A stretch of 64,000 nt of DNA from Cyrtodaria siliqua (GCA_037043455.1 JAWPHD010000228.1:248001-312000); one strand, 5' to 3'; shown: positions 23,519 to 35,544, counted from the stretch's first letter. Made by a program: numbers and translations. Notes: a model not told the origin generated them from the sequence alone.

Positions 23519-23990
23519 AAAATGTACAGAGTGGTACACTCTACAGTGTGTTTAAGAACATGTAGAGCAGTGAAGAAGGACTGGGATACTATTTAAAAAG
23601 AAACGTGGAAATTCCACGAAAACCGGGTTTTCAGAGCAGAAAACATTTTTCTATTTTTAGTAGCAGTGACCTTGAACTTGACCTCAGTGACCCCAAATAC
23701 AATCCTAAGATTCCTTTACATATAAGGCGCAAGGTTTGTTCCAATATCTCACTCCAACCTAAAAGTTATTGAGCAGAAAATGTTTTTCTATTTTTAGTAA
23801 CAATGACCTTGATGTTGACCCCAGCAACCCCAAACTTCTTTTTGGTATCAGTACATCCACAGCAAGTTTCATTCTAATATCTCATTCCTTACTTAGGTTA
23901 TCGAGGAAACTATTTTAGTAACAGTGACCTTGACCCCAGCGACCCCAATTGCACTCCCAAGCTTCCTTTCCATATAAAATACCTACCCTG
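23519..23990 (+). repeat. Minisatellite relict and full 'GTGACCTTGAAC' repeat
   Basis: Counterpart of 7894-8130 with about 265 bp more. Three diverged units carry GTGACCTTGA, CCCAGCGACCCCAA, TTCTATTTTTAGTA and CCTTTNCATATAA. Deletion between the first and last CCTTTNCATATAA accounts for the shorter copy A. Confidence 0.75.
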
Positions 23991-26990
23991 CAGTTGGCAA
24001 TTCTGGAGGATGTGGGCTGATGGTTATTAAAGGTATAGATGGTGATAGTGGACATCATTGCCGGATGGCTATTAAATGTACCATAGAGGAATCATGCAGG
24101 ATTTGGGTGTAGGTTATTAGAAGGGATCTTGGAGGATGTGGGCTGATGGTTATTAAAGGTATAGATGGTGATTTGGAACATTATTGGGGCATGGCTATTA
24201 AACGTACCATTTGCAATCTTGGAGAATGTTTGGTTGTCGTTATTAGATGGTCATTAAATTTATGGTTCGCAGGGAAATGTTTATTACAAGTTCTGTTGCC
24301 AATCTTGGGCAACGTGTACTTGGTAATCTTGGAGAACATGTGGTTATGGTTATTAAATGGGCTATTGGCAATCTCGGATGATGTTGGGTAATGGTTATTA
24401 AACGTACAAGTTTTTCAAAACTTCCAATAATACAAATGGTTTGGCTGTGTCACTTTCCCTTTAAAAGTACCGTTAGCAATTTTGGATGACGTGGGTTAAT
24501 GTTATTAAACATACAGTTGTCAATATCGGACAACGTTGGGTAATGGTTACTGAAGGTATTGTTGGCAATTTTGGACAATGTTGGGTAACGATTATTAGAG
24601 GTATTTTGGTAATTGTTTAACAAATGTACTGTTGGCAATCTTGGATGACATGGAGGGATGGTTAGTAAAGATTCCCTTGGCGGCCATGGACAAATTATTA
24701 TTATCATTAAACGTGCTGTTGGCAATTTTCAGTGATTGTCATTTCAGTGTGATGGCTTTTAAAGGTACTTTTGGTTATCTTGAATGACATTTGGTGATCA
24801 TTACTGAGAGTGCAGTTGGCGATCTTTGATGAGGTGGGGTGATGATCATTAAATTTACAGTTCGCAATATTGGATGACGTGGGGTGATGGTCATTAAATT
24901 CACAGTTGGCAATTCTATATGTCGTAGAGTGATGTTTATTAAAGGTACTCTTGGCCATCTTAAGAGGATGTGAGGTGGTGGTTATTAAAATTACAGTTGA
25001 CATTCTTGAGAAAACGTAGGGTGGTGGTTATTGAAGGTTCAGTTATCGATCTTGGATGATGTATGATGATGATTATTAAAGGTACTGTTGTCCATTTTGG
25101 AGGAAATGAGATGATGGTAATTAAAGGTAATGTTGTCCATTTTGGAGGACCTGGGATGGTGGTAATTAAAGGCAATGTTGTCCATTTAGAAGGACCTGGG
25201 ATGGTGGTTATTAAAGGTAACGTTGTCCATTTTGGAGGACCTGGGATGGTGGTAGTAATTAAAGGCAATGTTGTCCATTTAGGAGGACCTGGGATGGTGG
25301 TAATTAAAGGCAATGTTGTCCATTTAGGAGGACCTGGGATGGTGGTAATTAAAGGTACTTTTGGCAATTTTAGATGATGTGGGGTGATGGTCATTAAAGG
25401 TACAGCCGGCAATCTTTGAGGATGTGGGGTGATGGATATTAAATGTAACGTTGGCCATACTGAATGACATAGGGCGATAATTACTCAGGTACTGTTGGCG
25501 TTCTCGTAAAATGTGAAGTGAGGTTATTAATGTACTGTTTGCCATATTGTATGACATAGGGTAATGGTTATTTAAGTAGCTATCCCGCCATCAACAGCCA
25601 AATTTTACAACATAATGTACACTGTTTCTCAACTTACTGACGATGAGGTATATATATGTATGACTTGCATATTTTGAGAATCCAAACTCTATAGACACAA
25701 TATAAACAGCTTTAACCAGATGGGGCAAACTGCTATCAAACCCCAAAACTGGAGCGTCAAATTAAGTTACCAACTCAAAATTCATTTTGGACATATTCAA
25801 TTACATTTTTTTTTAATAAGCCGTGATTATGCTTTTAATCGGCACATATACATTATTATATGACCTGAACACCTTCACAGAGTTTTGACAAACGTTCAAT
25901 GGTTATTAAATGTTCAATTGGCAACCCTGGAACAAGTGGGCTGATAAATATACTGTTGTCATTTTTGGATGATGTGGGGTGATGGTCATTAACAGTCCAC
26001 TATTTTTGTATGATGTGGAGTGTTATTTATTAAAGGTACTGCTGGCAACCTTGAGAGGACGTGCGGTGGTGGTTATTAAATGTCCAGTTGGCGATCTTGT
26101 ACGATGTTGAGGAATGGTTAATAAAGGTTATTATTATTAATGTACTGTATGTCATCTTGGATTACATAGGGTGACAGTTATTAAACGTACAGTTGGCGAT
26201 CTTGGATGATTTAGGGTGACAGTTATTTAAAGGTACAGTTGGCTATCTTGGTTAACATAGGGTAACAGTTATTAAAGGTACAGTTGGCGATCTATATGTG
26301 CAGTTGGCGATCTTAGAGCGATAGATATTAAAGGTACAGTTGGTGATCTTGAATGACATAGGGTGACAGTTATTAAAGGTACAGTTGGCGATCTTGGATG
26401 ACATAGGGTGACAGTTATTTAAAGGTACAGTTGGCTATCTTGGATGACATAGGGTAACAGTTATTAAAGGTACAGTTGGCGATCTATATGTGCAGTTGGC
26501 GATCTTAGAGCGATAGATATTAAAGGTACAGTTGGTGATCTTGAATGACATAGGGTGACAGTTATTAAAGGTACAGTTGGCGATCTTGGATGACATAGGG
26601 TGACAGTTATTTAAAGGTACAGTTGGCTATCTTGGATGACATAGGGTAACAGTTATTAAAGGTACAGTTGGCGATCTATATGTGCAGTTGGCGATCTTAG
26701 GGCGATATATATTAAAGGTACAGTTGGCGATCTTGGATGACATGGGGCGAGTTATTAAATGTACAGTTGGCAATCTTGGATTACGTGGGGTGATGGCTAT
26801 TAGATGTACTGATGGCCATCATGGACGACATAAGGTGATGGTTATTAAATGTACTTTTGACATTCTTTGATGAAATGCATGTTTGGTTATCTTGAATGAA
26901 GTAGGGGTGATGGTTATGAAATGTACTATTGGCAATCATTAAGGATGTTAATTTGTAATGGCATTGTTGGGGATAGGACGATGTGGGGTG
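23991..26990 (+). repeat. 45-bp minisatellite, copy B, with 192-bp higher-order repeat
   Basis: Same 45-bp family as 8131-11650. Between about 26230 and 26760 the variant CAGTTGGCGATCTATATG starts at 26281, 26473 and 26665, an exact 192-bp higher-order period made of four to five units, one truncated. In copy A the matching spacing is 147 bp, one 45-bp unit fewer. 25565-25880 is an AT-rich interruption equivalent to 10210-10530. Confidence 0.9.
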
Positions 26991-28290
26991 AAGGTTATCA
27001 GATGTAATGTTCGTGAAAATGTGTGATCTGATGGGAACAGCAGAGTGTGATGTGATAGGGATGGCAGAGTGTGTTGGGATGGGAGTGGCAGAGTGTGATG
27101 GGATGAGAATGGCAGAGTGTGATGGGATGAGAATGGCAGCGCGTGTTGTGGTGGGAATGGCAGTGTGATGTTATGGGAATGGCAGAGCGTGATTTGATGG
27201 AAATGGCAGAGTGTGACTTGATGGGAATGGCAAAGCATGATGTGATGGGAATGGCATAGCGTGATGTGATGGGAATGGCAGAGCGTGATGTGATGGGAAT
27301 GGCAGAGCGGGATGCGATGGGAATGGCATAGCGTGATGTGATGGGAATGGCAGAGTGTGATGTGATGGAAATGGCTGGAAATGGCAGAGTGTGATGTGTT
27401 GGAAATGACAGAGTGTGATGAGATGGAAATGGCAGTGTGTGATGTGATTGGAAAGGCAGTGTGTGATTGGATGTGGATGGCAGAGTGTGATGGGATGGGA
27501 ATGGCAGACTGTGATGTGAAGGGAATGGCAGAGTGTGGTGTGATGGGATTGGCAGAGTGTGATGTGATAAGAATAGCAGAGTATGGTGTGATGGGAATGG
27601 AATAGTGTGATGTGATGGGAATGGCAGAGTGGGATGTGATGGGAATGGCAGTGTGTGATGTGATGGGAATGTCAGATAGTGATGTGAAGGGAATGGCAGA
27701 GTGTGTTGCGATGGGAATGACAGAGTGTGATGCGATGGGAATGGCAAAATGTGATGTGTGTAAATGGCAGAGTGTGATATGATGGGAAGGGCAGAGAGTA
27801 ATGTGATGGGAAGGGCAGAGAGTGATGTGATGGGAATGGCAGAGTGTGATGGGATGAGTGTGGCAGAGTGTGATGTGATGGGAATGTCAGAGTGTAATGT
27901 GATGAAGATGGTAGAGTGTGATGTGATGGAAATGGCAGTGTGTGATGTGAAGGGAATGGCAGAGTGGGGTGTGATGGGAATGGCAGAGTGTGGTGTGGTG
28001 TGAATGGCAGAGTGTAATGTGATGGGAATGGCATAGTGTAATGTGATGGGAATGGCAGCGTGTGTGATGGGAATGGAAGAGTTTGATGTAATGGGAATGG
28101 CAGAGTGTGATGTGATGGGAATGTCAGAGTGTGATGTGAAGGGAATGTCAGAGTGGGGTGTGATGGGAATGGCAGAGTGTGATGTGATGGGAATGGCAGA
28201 GTGTGATGTGATGAGAATGACATGGTGTGATATGATGAGAATGATAGAGTGTAGTATGATTAGAACCAGTGTACTATGATGAGAATGACG
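26991..28290 (+). repeat. 24-bp satellite, forward half, copy B
   Basis: Units of GATGTGATGGGAATGGCAGA+GTGT with the same variant blocks as copy A but about 600 bp shorter. Units near the right end become more diverged (ATGATGAGAATGATAGAGTG) as the dyad is approached. Confidence 0.95.
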
Positions 28291-28575
28291 GTGTGTAGTC
28301 TGATCAGTTTGGTAGAGCAAGATAGGATGATCATGGCATAGCGCTCTACCATAACCATTATATCATGCACTACCTTATGGAGAGCATGGCATGATCAGTA
28401 TGATAGAGCAAGGCATGATGAGTACAGCAAAGCGCTTTACTATACTCAACATGCCAGTCTCTATCATACAGGCTATACCATAGTCTAACATACTCATCAG
28501 TTTACACACTATCATACTCATAATACCACAATCTGTCATACCATACTATGCTCAAACATCCTCACCACAGCATGC
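28291..28575. repeat. Degenerate dyad centre of the 24-bp inverted repeat, copy B
   Basis: Units decay into irregular text with small palindromes (AGCGCT at about 28349, AAAGCGCTTT at about 28426) and scattered GATGAG, CATACTCATC and ATCATACT words in both orientations, before the opposite-orientation satellite starts. Copy A has no such centre. Confidence 0.7.
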
Positions 28576-29760
28576 TCTGCCACACTCACCATCACATCAC
28601 ACTCTGTCATTCCCATCAGATCACACTCTGCCATTCACATCACATCACACTCTGCCATTCCCATCACACCCCTCTCTGACATTCCCTTCACATCACACAC
28701 TGCCATTCCCATCACATCCCACTCTACCATCTTCATCACATTACACTCTGACATTCCCATCACATCACACTCTGCCATTCTTATCACATCACATACTGCC
28801 ATTCCCATCACATCAAACTATGCTATTCCCATCCCATCACACACTGCCACTCCCATCCCATCACACACTGCGACTCCCATCCCATCACACTCTGCCACAC
28901 CCATCCCATCACACTCTGCCACACCCATCCCATCACACACTGCCACACCCATCCCATCACACTCTGCCACACCCATCCCATCACACTCTGCCACACCCAT
29001 CCCATCTCACTCTGCCACACCCATCCCATCATGCTCTGCCACACCCATCCCATCACACTCTGCCACTCTCATCACATCACACTCTGCCACACCCATCACA
29101 TCACACTCTGCCACACCAATCACATCACACTTTGCCACAGCCATCACATCACACACTGCCACTCACATCACATCACACTCTGCCACTCACATCACATCAC
29201 ACTCTGCCACTCCCATCACATCACACTCTGCCACTCCCATCACATCACACTCTGTCACAGCCATCACATCACACTCTGCCACTCCCATCGCATCATACTC
29301 TGCCACACCCATCGCATCACACTCTGCCACACCCATCACATCACACTCTGCCACACCCATCACATCACACTCTGCCACTCCCATCGCATCATACTCTGCC
29401 ACACCCATCACATCACACTCTGCCACTCCCATCGCATCATACTCTGCCACACCCATCACATCACACTCTGCCACTCCCATCACATCACACTCTGTCACAG
29501 CCATCACATCACACTCTGCCACTCCCATCACATCACACTCTGCCACACCCATCACATCACACTCTGCCACACCCTTCACATCACACTCTGCCACACCCAT
29601 CCAATCACACTCTGCCACTCCCATCTCATCACACTCTGCCATTCCCATCCCATCCCACTCTGCCATTCCCATCCCATCACACTCTGCCATTCCCATTACA
29701 TCACACTGCCATCCTCATCACATCTCACTCTGCGATTCACAGCACATCTCGCTCTGCCAT
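28576..29760 (-). repeat. 24-bp satellite, inverted half, copy B
   Basis: Opposite-orientation units (TCACACTCTGCCACACCCATC on +), uninterrupted. Higher-order blocks occur at about 29190-29480, where runs with TCCCATCGCATCATACTC alternate with ACCCATCACATCACACTC. Lacks the 14335-14612-type insertion. Open frames of up to 348 codons are satellite artefacts. Confidence 0.95.
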
Positions 29761-30225
29761 TCTCACCAAAACTCACTCTTCCATTCTCTTGAAAGAAATG
29801 AAAGTGCTTAGAGTATTTAAGAGTTTGGAATCTGTATGGCTTTTGGTATCTGAGAAACTTAGTTAATAAAAAAACTTAAATCTAAAACTTCAATGTAATT
29901 TAAGAAAGTGCCAAAGGTAGGTGAAGGTAATTCATATTGACCCACTTTTCATTGGAACATATTGCTGTCATGTAGTTGTCAACATTTGTAAAGTTTGAAA
30001 GCTCTAAGGCGTCTGTTGTTGGAGAAAAAACTTTGATGTAAAAAGCTTGAATGAAAAACTTTGATGTAAATTAACAAAGTTTAAAAAGTAGATCAAGGTA
30101 ATTTATATTGACCTGATTTGGATAGGAACATATTGCTGACATACAGATGTAAGTGTATATGAAGTTTGAAAACTGTTTGGCTTTTGGTATCTGAGAAATG
30201 GACTTAATAAAAAACTTGAGTGTAA
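29761..30225 (+). repeat. Spacer with diverged tandem repeat, copy B
   Basis: Near-identical to 15376-15840, with GGCTTTTGGTATCTGAGAAA twice and AAAACTTTGATGTAAATTAA. It ends in a direct joint to a very short 50-bp array. Confidence 0.75.
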
Positions 30226-31475
30226 AAACGTTAAAGATTGTACAGAGTGTTGAAGAAGGACTGACACATTGTACATTGTATTTAACAATGTATATAGTAG
30301 TATAGAATGTATATTGTAGTCAAAAAAGGCCTGGGACACTGTACTGTGTATTTAAGAACATACAGAGTGGTGAAGAAGGACTGGCACACTGTACAGATTA
30401 TTTAACAAGAGGACCAAGATGGTCCTAGATCGCTCACCTTGTAATCATGAGCAATACATCTGGTGTGTCTTTCTGACATGGGTATTTTTTAATTTGTCCC
30501 ACTTTCTTATATGAATGAGATTTCATAACAAGAGGCCCAAGAGGGCCTGGTGACACTCTACTGGCTAAAACGGCTCTTATATCAAGGGTTGTCGACATAA
30601 AAATCCCATCAGTACTTCTTTTAAAACATTGCAAAAACAGGAGGCCCAAGAGGGCCTATAGACGCTCTACTGTGTAAAGATGTCATATATAGCCTTTTCC
30701 TATATAAACTTTGGGTCGCCATGGCGGCCATTTTGATTATTGCAAGAAAACAAAAACCGCAAACTTAATAGACGCCAACCATTGTGATACAGTTTCAACA
30801 AAATCCTTCAAAAGGTTTCAGAAAAGATTTCATATTTAACCTTTTCCTATATAACTCTATGTAAACCTTGGGTCACCATGGCAACCATTTTGATTATTCG
30901 ATGAAAACGAAAAACACAAATTCGATCGAGGCCAACCCAAGGAACGTGTATATGCTATTTCACAAGAATGGAATAAGTGTTTTCGGAGGACATGTCGTTT
31001 GAAATTTCCTTAAATTTGACCTAGTTTTAGACATTGCGTCCATCTTGTATGACTGGTGGCCGCCAAAAACATAAATCTGAGAGGGACTATCCCAAATGTC
31101 ATGGTGATTAAGTTTCATCAAAATCCTTCAAGCGGTTTCAGAGAAAATGTCATTTTCAACCTTTTCCTATATAACTCTATGTAAACTTTGGGTCGCCGTG
31201 GTGGCCATTTTGATTATTTGACGATAACGAAAAACACAAACTTGATAGAGGCCAACCCAAGGAACATGTTTATGATATTTCACAAGAATGGAATAAGTGG
31301 TTTCGGAGGAGATGTCGTTTGAAATTTCCTTAAATTTTACTTAGTTTTAGCCATGGCGGCCATCTTGGATGGCTGGTGGCCGCGAAAAAATCTGAGAGGG
31401 GCCCTCCCAAGTAACATTGTGATGAAGTTTCATCAAAATCCTTCAACTGGTTTCAGAGGAAATGTCAATTTTATA
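30226..31475 (+). repeat. Macrosatellite copy C, truncated (50-bp relict, stacked heads, alpha body)
   Basis: 30226-30400 keeps only about three 50-bp units, against about 24 in copy B. Heads at about 30404, 30528 and 30637 repeat the copy A/B stack. The alpha body follows to about 31475, where text switches from TCAATTTTATA to unrelated ACTAGAAATCCGTGG; other copies continue AAATTGCCAACAGACGG. This is the right boundary of the tandem duplication in this window. Confidence 0.8.
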
Positions 31476-31650
31476 CTAGAAATCCGTGGATTCACGTCTC
31501 CCCTAATGGGGGCTGGTTTTAAAAATAAAAAGGTCAATGATGCTTAAATGAAAGTTTGTAAACATTTTAGCAACTAAAAACAATCGAGTTTGCCGTTCGC
31601 TGATATGACATTTAAGTGCATTTGGTTAAAAACAAAATGCCATTCTGCTA
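31476..31650. other. Unique AT-rich sequence, nothing recognised
   Basis: No repeat family, RNA or coding signature that I can support. It begins at the break of macrosatellite copy C. Confidence 0.5.
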
Positions 31651-31765
31651 ACAAGAGGTCAATGACCTTGAAGCTCTACTGATAGATTTTTGATAGCTAG
31701 GTCAACATTCCTGTGAAGTTTCATGAAAATCCATCGAGTAGTTTCATAGGAGTAGTCGCTACAAG
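31651..31765 (+). repeat. Gamma-family head fragment
   Basis: ACAAGAGGTCAATGACC followed by AAGCTCTACTGATAG and body words TTCATGAAAATCCATCGAGT. It is the 5' head of the 320-bp-unit (gamma) family, truncated after about 115 bp. Confidence 0.7.
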
Positions 31766-32391
31766 TTTTCATTATAAACAAATCGCAATCAGAAACAATC
31801 AACTAGAAAGTTTTGAAAATACATGGAGCAATTTTAAAACCATTTTAAATTAATCTAGCCTATCTTTTTATCCATCCACCCCTATGAATTCTTACAATAA
31901 ACCAAGACACTGACAGTTGTGTATATATGTGTATATATGTATATGTATGTGTGTATGTATGTATATACATGTATATTTATTAACTATATAAATATTGTTA
32001 TATAAACAGTAATTTATACAACTTTATAATTAGATGGGCTAGTGGACGGCAATCAAAATGTAGTTTAAAGAGTCTTTCTCTTTCTTTTTTTTTGTTGCTT
32101 TAAATGATTTTCTCCCCTCAAAATAACATCTCCCCTGCCTCAACCATCTAATACATGTATCTATTCTGTATTACTCTTATATCATTTTATGATGCTGAAT
32201 TGTAAATATATATATATATGTGTTTAGTAAATGAATATTACATGCTGTAAAATATTGTAAGGTGTGGCAAGGGATGGTCCTCCCCGACCCTTGCTCCACC
32301 TATTGACGGGGAGATTAAACGGGTCGTCAAAAGACGGCTCAAAAAAAATAAAAAAATATTTGTTTATATAAACAAAATATTTACCTCCAGG
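31766..32391. other. Intergenic AT-rich sequence with TATG/TA microsatellites and a possible retroelement 3' end
   Basis: 31918-31980 is a GTATATATGT-type microsatellite and 32203-32222 a TA run. 32268-32358 contains GACGGGGAGATTAAACGGG followed by an A-rich tail, reminiscent of the GGATGGGGACGTAAACCGGG segment at 48793; this may be a degraded non-LTR 3' end. No gene. Confidence 0.4.
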
Positions 32392-33340
32392 TTTTTAGCT
32401 CGACTGATCAGAGATCAGCAGAGCTTATGCCGTGGTGCGGCGTCCGTCTGTCCGTCCGTCTGTGCGTAAACTTTTATTTGTAGCGACAACTCCTCTGAAA
32501 CTACTGGATGGATATTCATGAAACTTTACAGAAATGTTGCCCATAAAGTCTAGTTGATCCTAGCAAAAATTCATGTTGATGTGAAATCCAAGATGGCCGC
32601 CAAAGCTAAAAAAAAGAGTTTTAAAATACAAGTTTGTAGCGACTACTTCTTGAAAACTGTAAGTGATATTGATATGGGACTTTTTCTAAAATGATCAGCA
32701 TGACATGATGTTGATCCTTATCAAAAATCGTTTTGATTCAACGTTAAACATGGCTGCCAGCGGCCATCTTTGTTCACATAGAGTTATATAGTAAAAACTT
32801 GTAGCGACTACTCCTCTGAAACTACTTGACGGATGTTCATGATACTTCACAGGAATGTTGCTCTTGATGTCTAGTTGATCCTAGAAAAAGTTCAGGTCGG
32901 CCGAAAATTCAAGATGGCCGCCACAGCTAAAAATAGATTTAAAATAAATAAGTTTGTAGCGCCTACTTCTTGAAAACTATAAGAGATATTGATATGGGAC
33001 TTTTTCTAAAATGATCAGTATGACATGATGTTGGTCCTTGTCGAAAATCGTTTTGATTTGACGTTAAACATGGCTACCAGCGGCCATCTTTGTTTACATA
33101 GAGTTATATAATGAAAACTTGTAGCGACTACTCCTCTGAAACTACTTGACGGATTTTCATGAAACTTCACAGGAATGTTGCCTTTTAATGTCTAATTGAT
33201 CCTAGCAAAATTTCAGGTCGGCCTGAAATTCGTGATGGCCACCACGGTTAAAAATAGATTTTCAAAAAACAAGTCTGTAGCGACTACTTCCTCAAATCAA
33301 AATCAGTCAGTAGAGCTTCAAGGTCATTGACCTCTTGTTA
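32392..33340 (-). repeat. Gamma-family element (320-bp units), complete
   Basis: In minus-strand sense the head is ACAAGAGGTCAATGACC (33340 side). The body has about three units with TTGTAGCGACTACTCCTCTG on + (near 32478, 32798, 33118; period 320 bp), and the tail has GACGGACG-rich sequence and GATCTCTGATCAGTCGAGC-TAAAAA (32392 side). It has the same head/tail architecture as alpha and beta but an unrelated body. Confidence 0.85.
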
Positions 33341-33360
33341 TTTGTCTGATTAATATACGT

Positions 33361-33969
33361 TTTTATGCCCCCCGAAGGGTGGCATATAGTAATCGCACTG
33401 TCTGTCCGTTCATCTATACAATCGTCTCCGCTTCATAACTCGGACAATAATCAACGGATTTTGAAATAACTTCGCACAATTGCTCACCACAAGGCAACGT
33501 GTCGCTCACAAAATCCAGGTCTGTGGCTTCAAGGTCAAGGTCACACTTGGAGATCAAAGGTCAAAATACGTTCGTCTATACAATTGTCTCTGCTTCATAA
33601 CTCGGACAATAATCAACGGATTTTCAATTAACTTCGCACAATTGCTCACCACAACAAGGGAACGTGTCGCGGAAAAAAAATAATTAATTTTTTTAAATTC
33701 TTTTCTTTTTTTTAATTTTTTTTTTTTTTTTTAATTTTTTTTTCTTTTTTAAATTTTTCTTCTTTTTGTTTTACAAATTGTTTTTAATTTTTTTTTTTTT
33801 TTTTCTTATTTTATTAAATTTTATTTGATTTAATTTTTATTGTTTGTTTGATTTTTTTTTTCTTTCTTTTTTTTAAATATATCTGTTGGTTTCATATTGC
33901 TCCAAGGTTAAGGTCACACTTACAGGTCACTTCGGGGGCATTTGTCACTTACTGTCACATTTCTTGTTT
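33361..33969 (-). repeat. Delta-family element (CTTCGGGGGGCAT tail) with T-rich core
   Basis: In minus sense the head is ACAAGAAATGTGACAG followed by ATGCCCCCGAAG; the tail is ATGCCACCCTTCGGGGGGCAT + AAAA. Two units with CGCTTCATAACTCGGACAAT and ACTTCGCACAATTGCTCACC lie at about 33428-33660. 33680-33890 is an impure poly-T tract. The head's ATGCCCCCGAAG is complementary to the tail's CTTCGGGGGGCAT apart from one extra G. Confidence 0.8.
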
Positions 33970-34054
33970 TTTATAATGTTTTTCTCTATTGAAACCAAGT
34001 GATTCTCAAGTTATATTCATGTATCCAGATATAACAAATATAGCATTTTCAACA

Positions 34055-34182
34055 AATCCACGGCTATAACTCTGTCGTTACTAACAAGATCTAGCTGTTT
34101 TTCGAACTTGTCTAAGAGTTCATTGATATACCGCGCTCTGCACAACTAGACATCCTTCTGAGGCTTCCTGCCAAATTTTGTC
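34055..34182 (+). repeat. Fragment of 'GGCTATAACTCTG' body
   Basis: GCTATAACTCTGTCGTTACT and GCACAACTAGACATCCTTCT match the bodies near 6160 and 21780. Cut at about 34183 by a minisatellite. Confidence 0.6.
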
Positions 34183-34412
34183 TTCCCCTCCGTCTCGGTG
34201 CGGGTCTGAGTGAGGTGATGCGGGTCTGAGTGAGGTGACTTCAATAAGAGCTGTTGGAACTTCCCCTCCCTCTCGGTGCGGGTCTGACTGAGGTGATCTC
34301 AACAAGAGCTGTTGGAACTTCCCCTCCCTCTCGGTGTGGGTCTGAGTGAGGTGACCTCAACAAGAGCTGTTGGAACTTCCCCTCCCTCTCGGTGCGGGTC
34401 TGAGTGAGGATA
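34183..34412 (+). repeat. 58-bp minisatellite
   Basis: Units of CCCCTCCCTCTCGGTGCGGG plus TCTGAGTGAGGTGACCTCAA start at 34263, 34321 and 34379 (period 58 bp), preceded by a shortened, partly duplicated unit. Minus-strand Ser/Pro/Arg-rich frames across it come from the repeat. Confidence 0.85.
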
Positions 34413-34435
34413 CGGGAATATTGGAATAAATTAAT

Positions 34436-34465
34436 TGGGGGTGGGGGGTGGGGGGGGGGGGGGGA
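34436..34465 (+). repeat. Poly-G tract, G-quadruplex-prone
   Basis: A run of G broken only by single T or A residues, immediately left of the 250-bp tandem units. Four or more G3+ tracts in 30 bp satisfy the usual G-quadruplex pattern. Its length may be unreliable in an assembly. Confidence 0.7.
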
Positions 34466-35222
34466 ACACATTTATAAATTGCTACAGTATATAAAAACCC
34501 AAGCGCTGTCGGCTTACGCCTTCATCAGGGGTACACAAACACGAAAAGAACAAATACGAAACAAAAAACACACACTAAAATACACGGTAGTTTAAATAAA
34601 ACTCTTTAAAAAACAACTTACCGTTTGGTAGTGTTGCAGGGACTGGTTACTTTGAATAGACAATCTGGAGCCAAATGTGATACTAATAAAATAACATCTC
34701 TGGTTGGATGAGGGTAACACTGTATAAATTGCTACAGTTTATAAAAACTCAAGCGCTGTCGGCTTACGCCTTCATCAGGGGTACACACACACGAAAAGAA
34801 CAAATACGAAACAAAAAACACACACTAAAATACACGGTAGTTTAAATAAAACTCTTTAAAAAACAACTTACCGTTTGGTAGTGTTGCAGGGACTGGTTAC
34901 TTTGAATAGACAATCTGGAGCCAAATGTGATACTAATAAAATAACATCTCTGGTTGGATGAGGGTAAAACTGTATAAATTGCTACAGTTTATAAAAACTC
35001 AAGCGCTGTCGGCTTACGCCTTCATCAGGGGTACACACACACGAAAAGAACAAATACGAAACAAAATACACACACTAAAATACACGGTAGTTTAAATAAA
35101 ACTCTTTAAAAAACAACTTACCGTTTGGTAGTGTTGCAGGGACTGGTTACTTTGAATAGACAATCTGGAGCCAAATATGATACTAATAAAATAACATCTC
35201 TGGTTGGATGAGGGTAAAACTG
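34466..35222 (-). repeat. Three 250-bp tandem units with near-hammerhead core (retrozyme / Penelope-like candidate)
   Basis: Near-identical units; AAGCGCTGTCGGCTTACGCC starts at 34501, 34751 and 35001, exactly 250 bp apart. On the minus strand each holds CTGATGA, one base, the hairpin GGC-GTAA-GCC, then GACA. This order mimics a hammerhead ribozyme (CUGAUGA, stem II, GAAA) with one core base changed. Metazoan retrozymes are tandem hammerhead repeats of a few hundred bp, and Penelope-like elements carry tandem hammerhead motifs; either origin is possible. I could not define stem III or a cleavage site. No open frame spans a unit. Confidence 0.6.
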
Positions 35223-35544
35223 TACGTGACATTTAGTTATGAAGAGAGAGTGAAGATGTGAAAAAGATAACACAAACATTACCTCAAAACCTAAAACCTA
35301 AAATCGATACTGCAGGATACGGTATAAAGCACTTCCAAAACTAATAAAAACAATGAATAAGGCTAAACAATTAAATAAATGGAGATATTTATATCAAGGG
35401 ATTAAGCTGGAAAAGTCGCCATATGACCAAAGCTGTTAAACTCCAGTTCAATTTATATAATGTATTAAATTGGAAGCCTAAAAACTAGGGGGTTAGGTAC
35501 AGGCACACACACACACTACTGCAGAATAAGAATAATTGTATAAA
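35223..35544. other. Unique AT-rich sequence, nothing recognised
   Basis: Contains a short CA-repeat (about 35503-35516). No repeat family, coding or RNA signal found. Confidence 0.5.

Larger units (their letters stand above)
15841..30225. repeat. Composite macrosatellite unit, copy B
   Basis: Same component order as copy A. Differences: a cleaner 50-bp array; about 3.5 kb of additional ACAAGAGG-type elements (about 18250-21605) where copy A has a GGTCACC-body element; a 483-bp MITE at 19873-20355; 265 bp retained at about 23720-23985; and a degenerate, non-satellite dyad centre (28290-28575) in the 24-bp array, where copy A has an abrupt flip. Confidence 0.85.

Noticed and set aside
34466..35222. 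LTRs of a retrotransposon
   Set aside because: Three units in direct head-to-tail contact with no internal coding region and no TG..CA boundaries.
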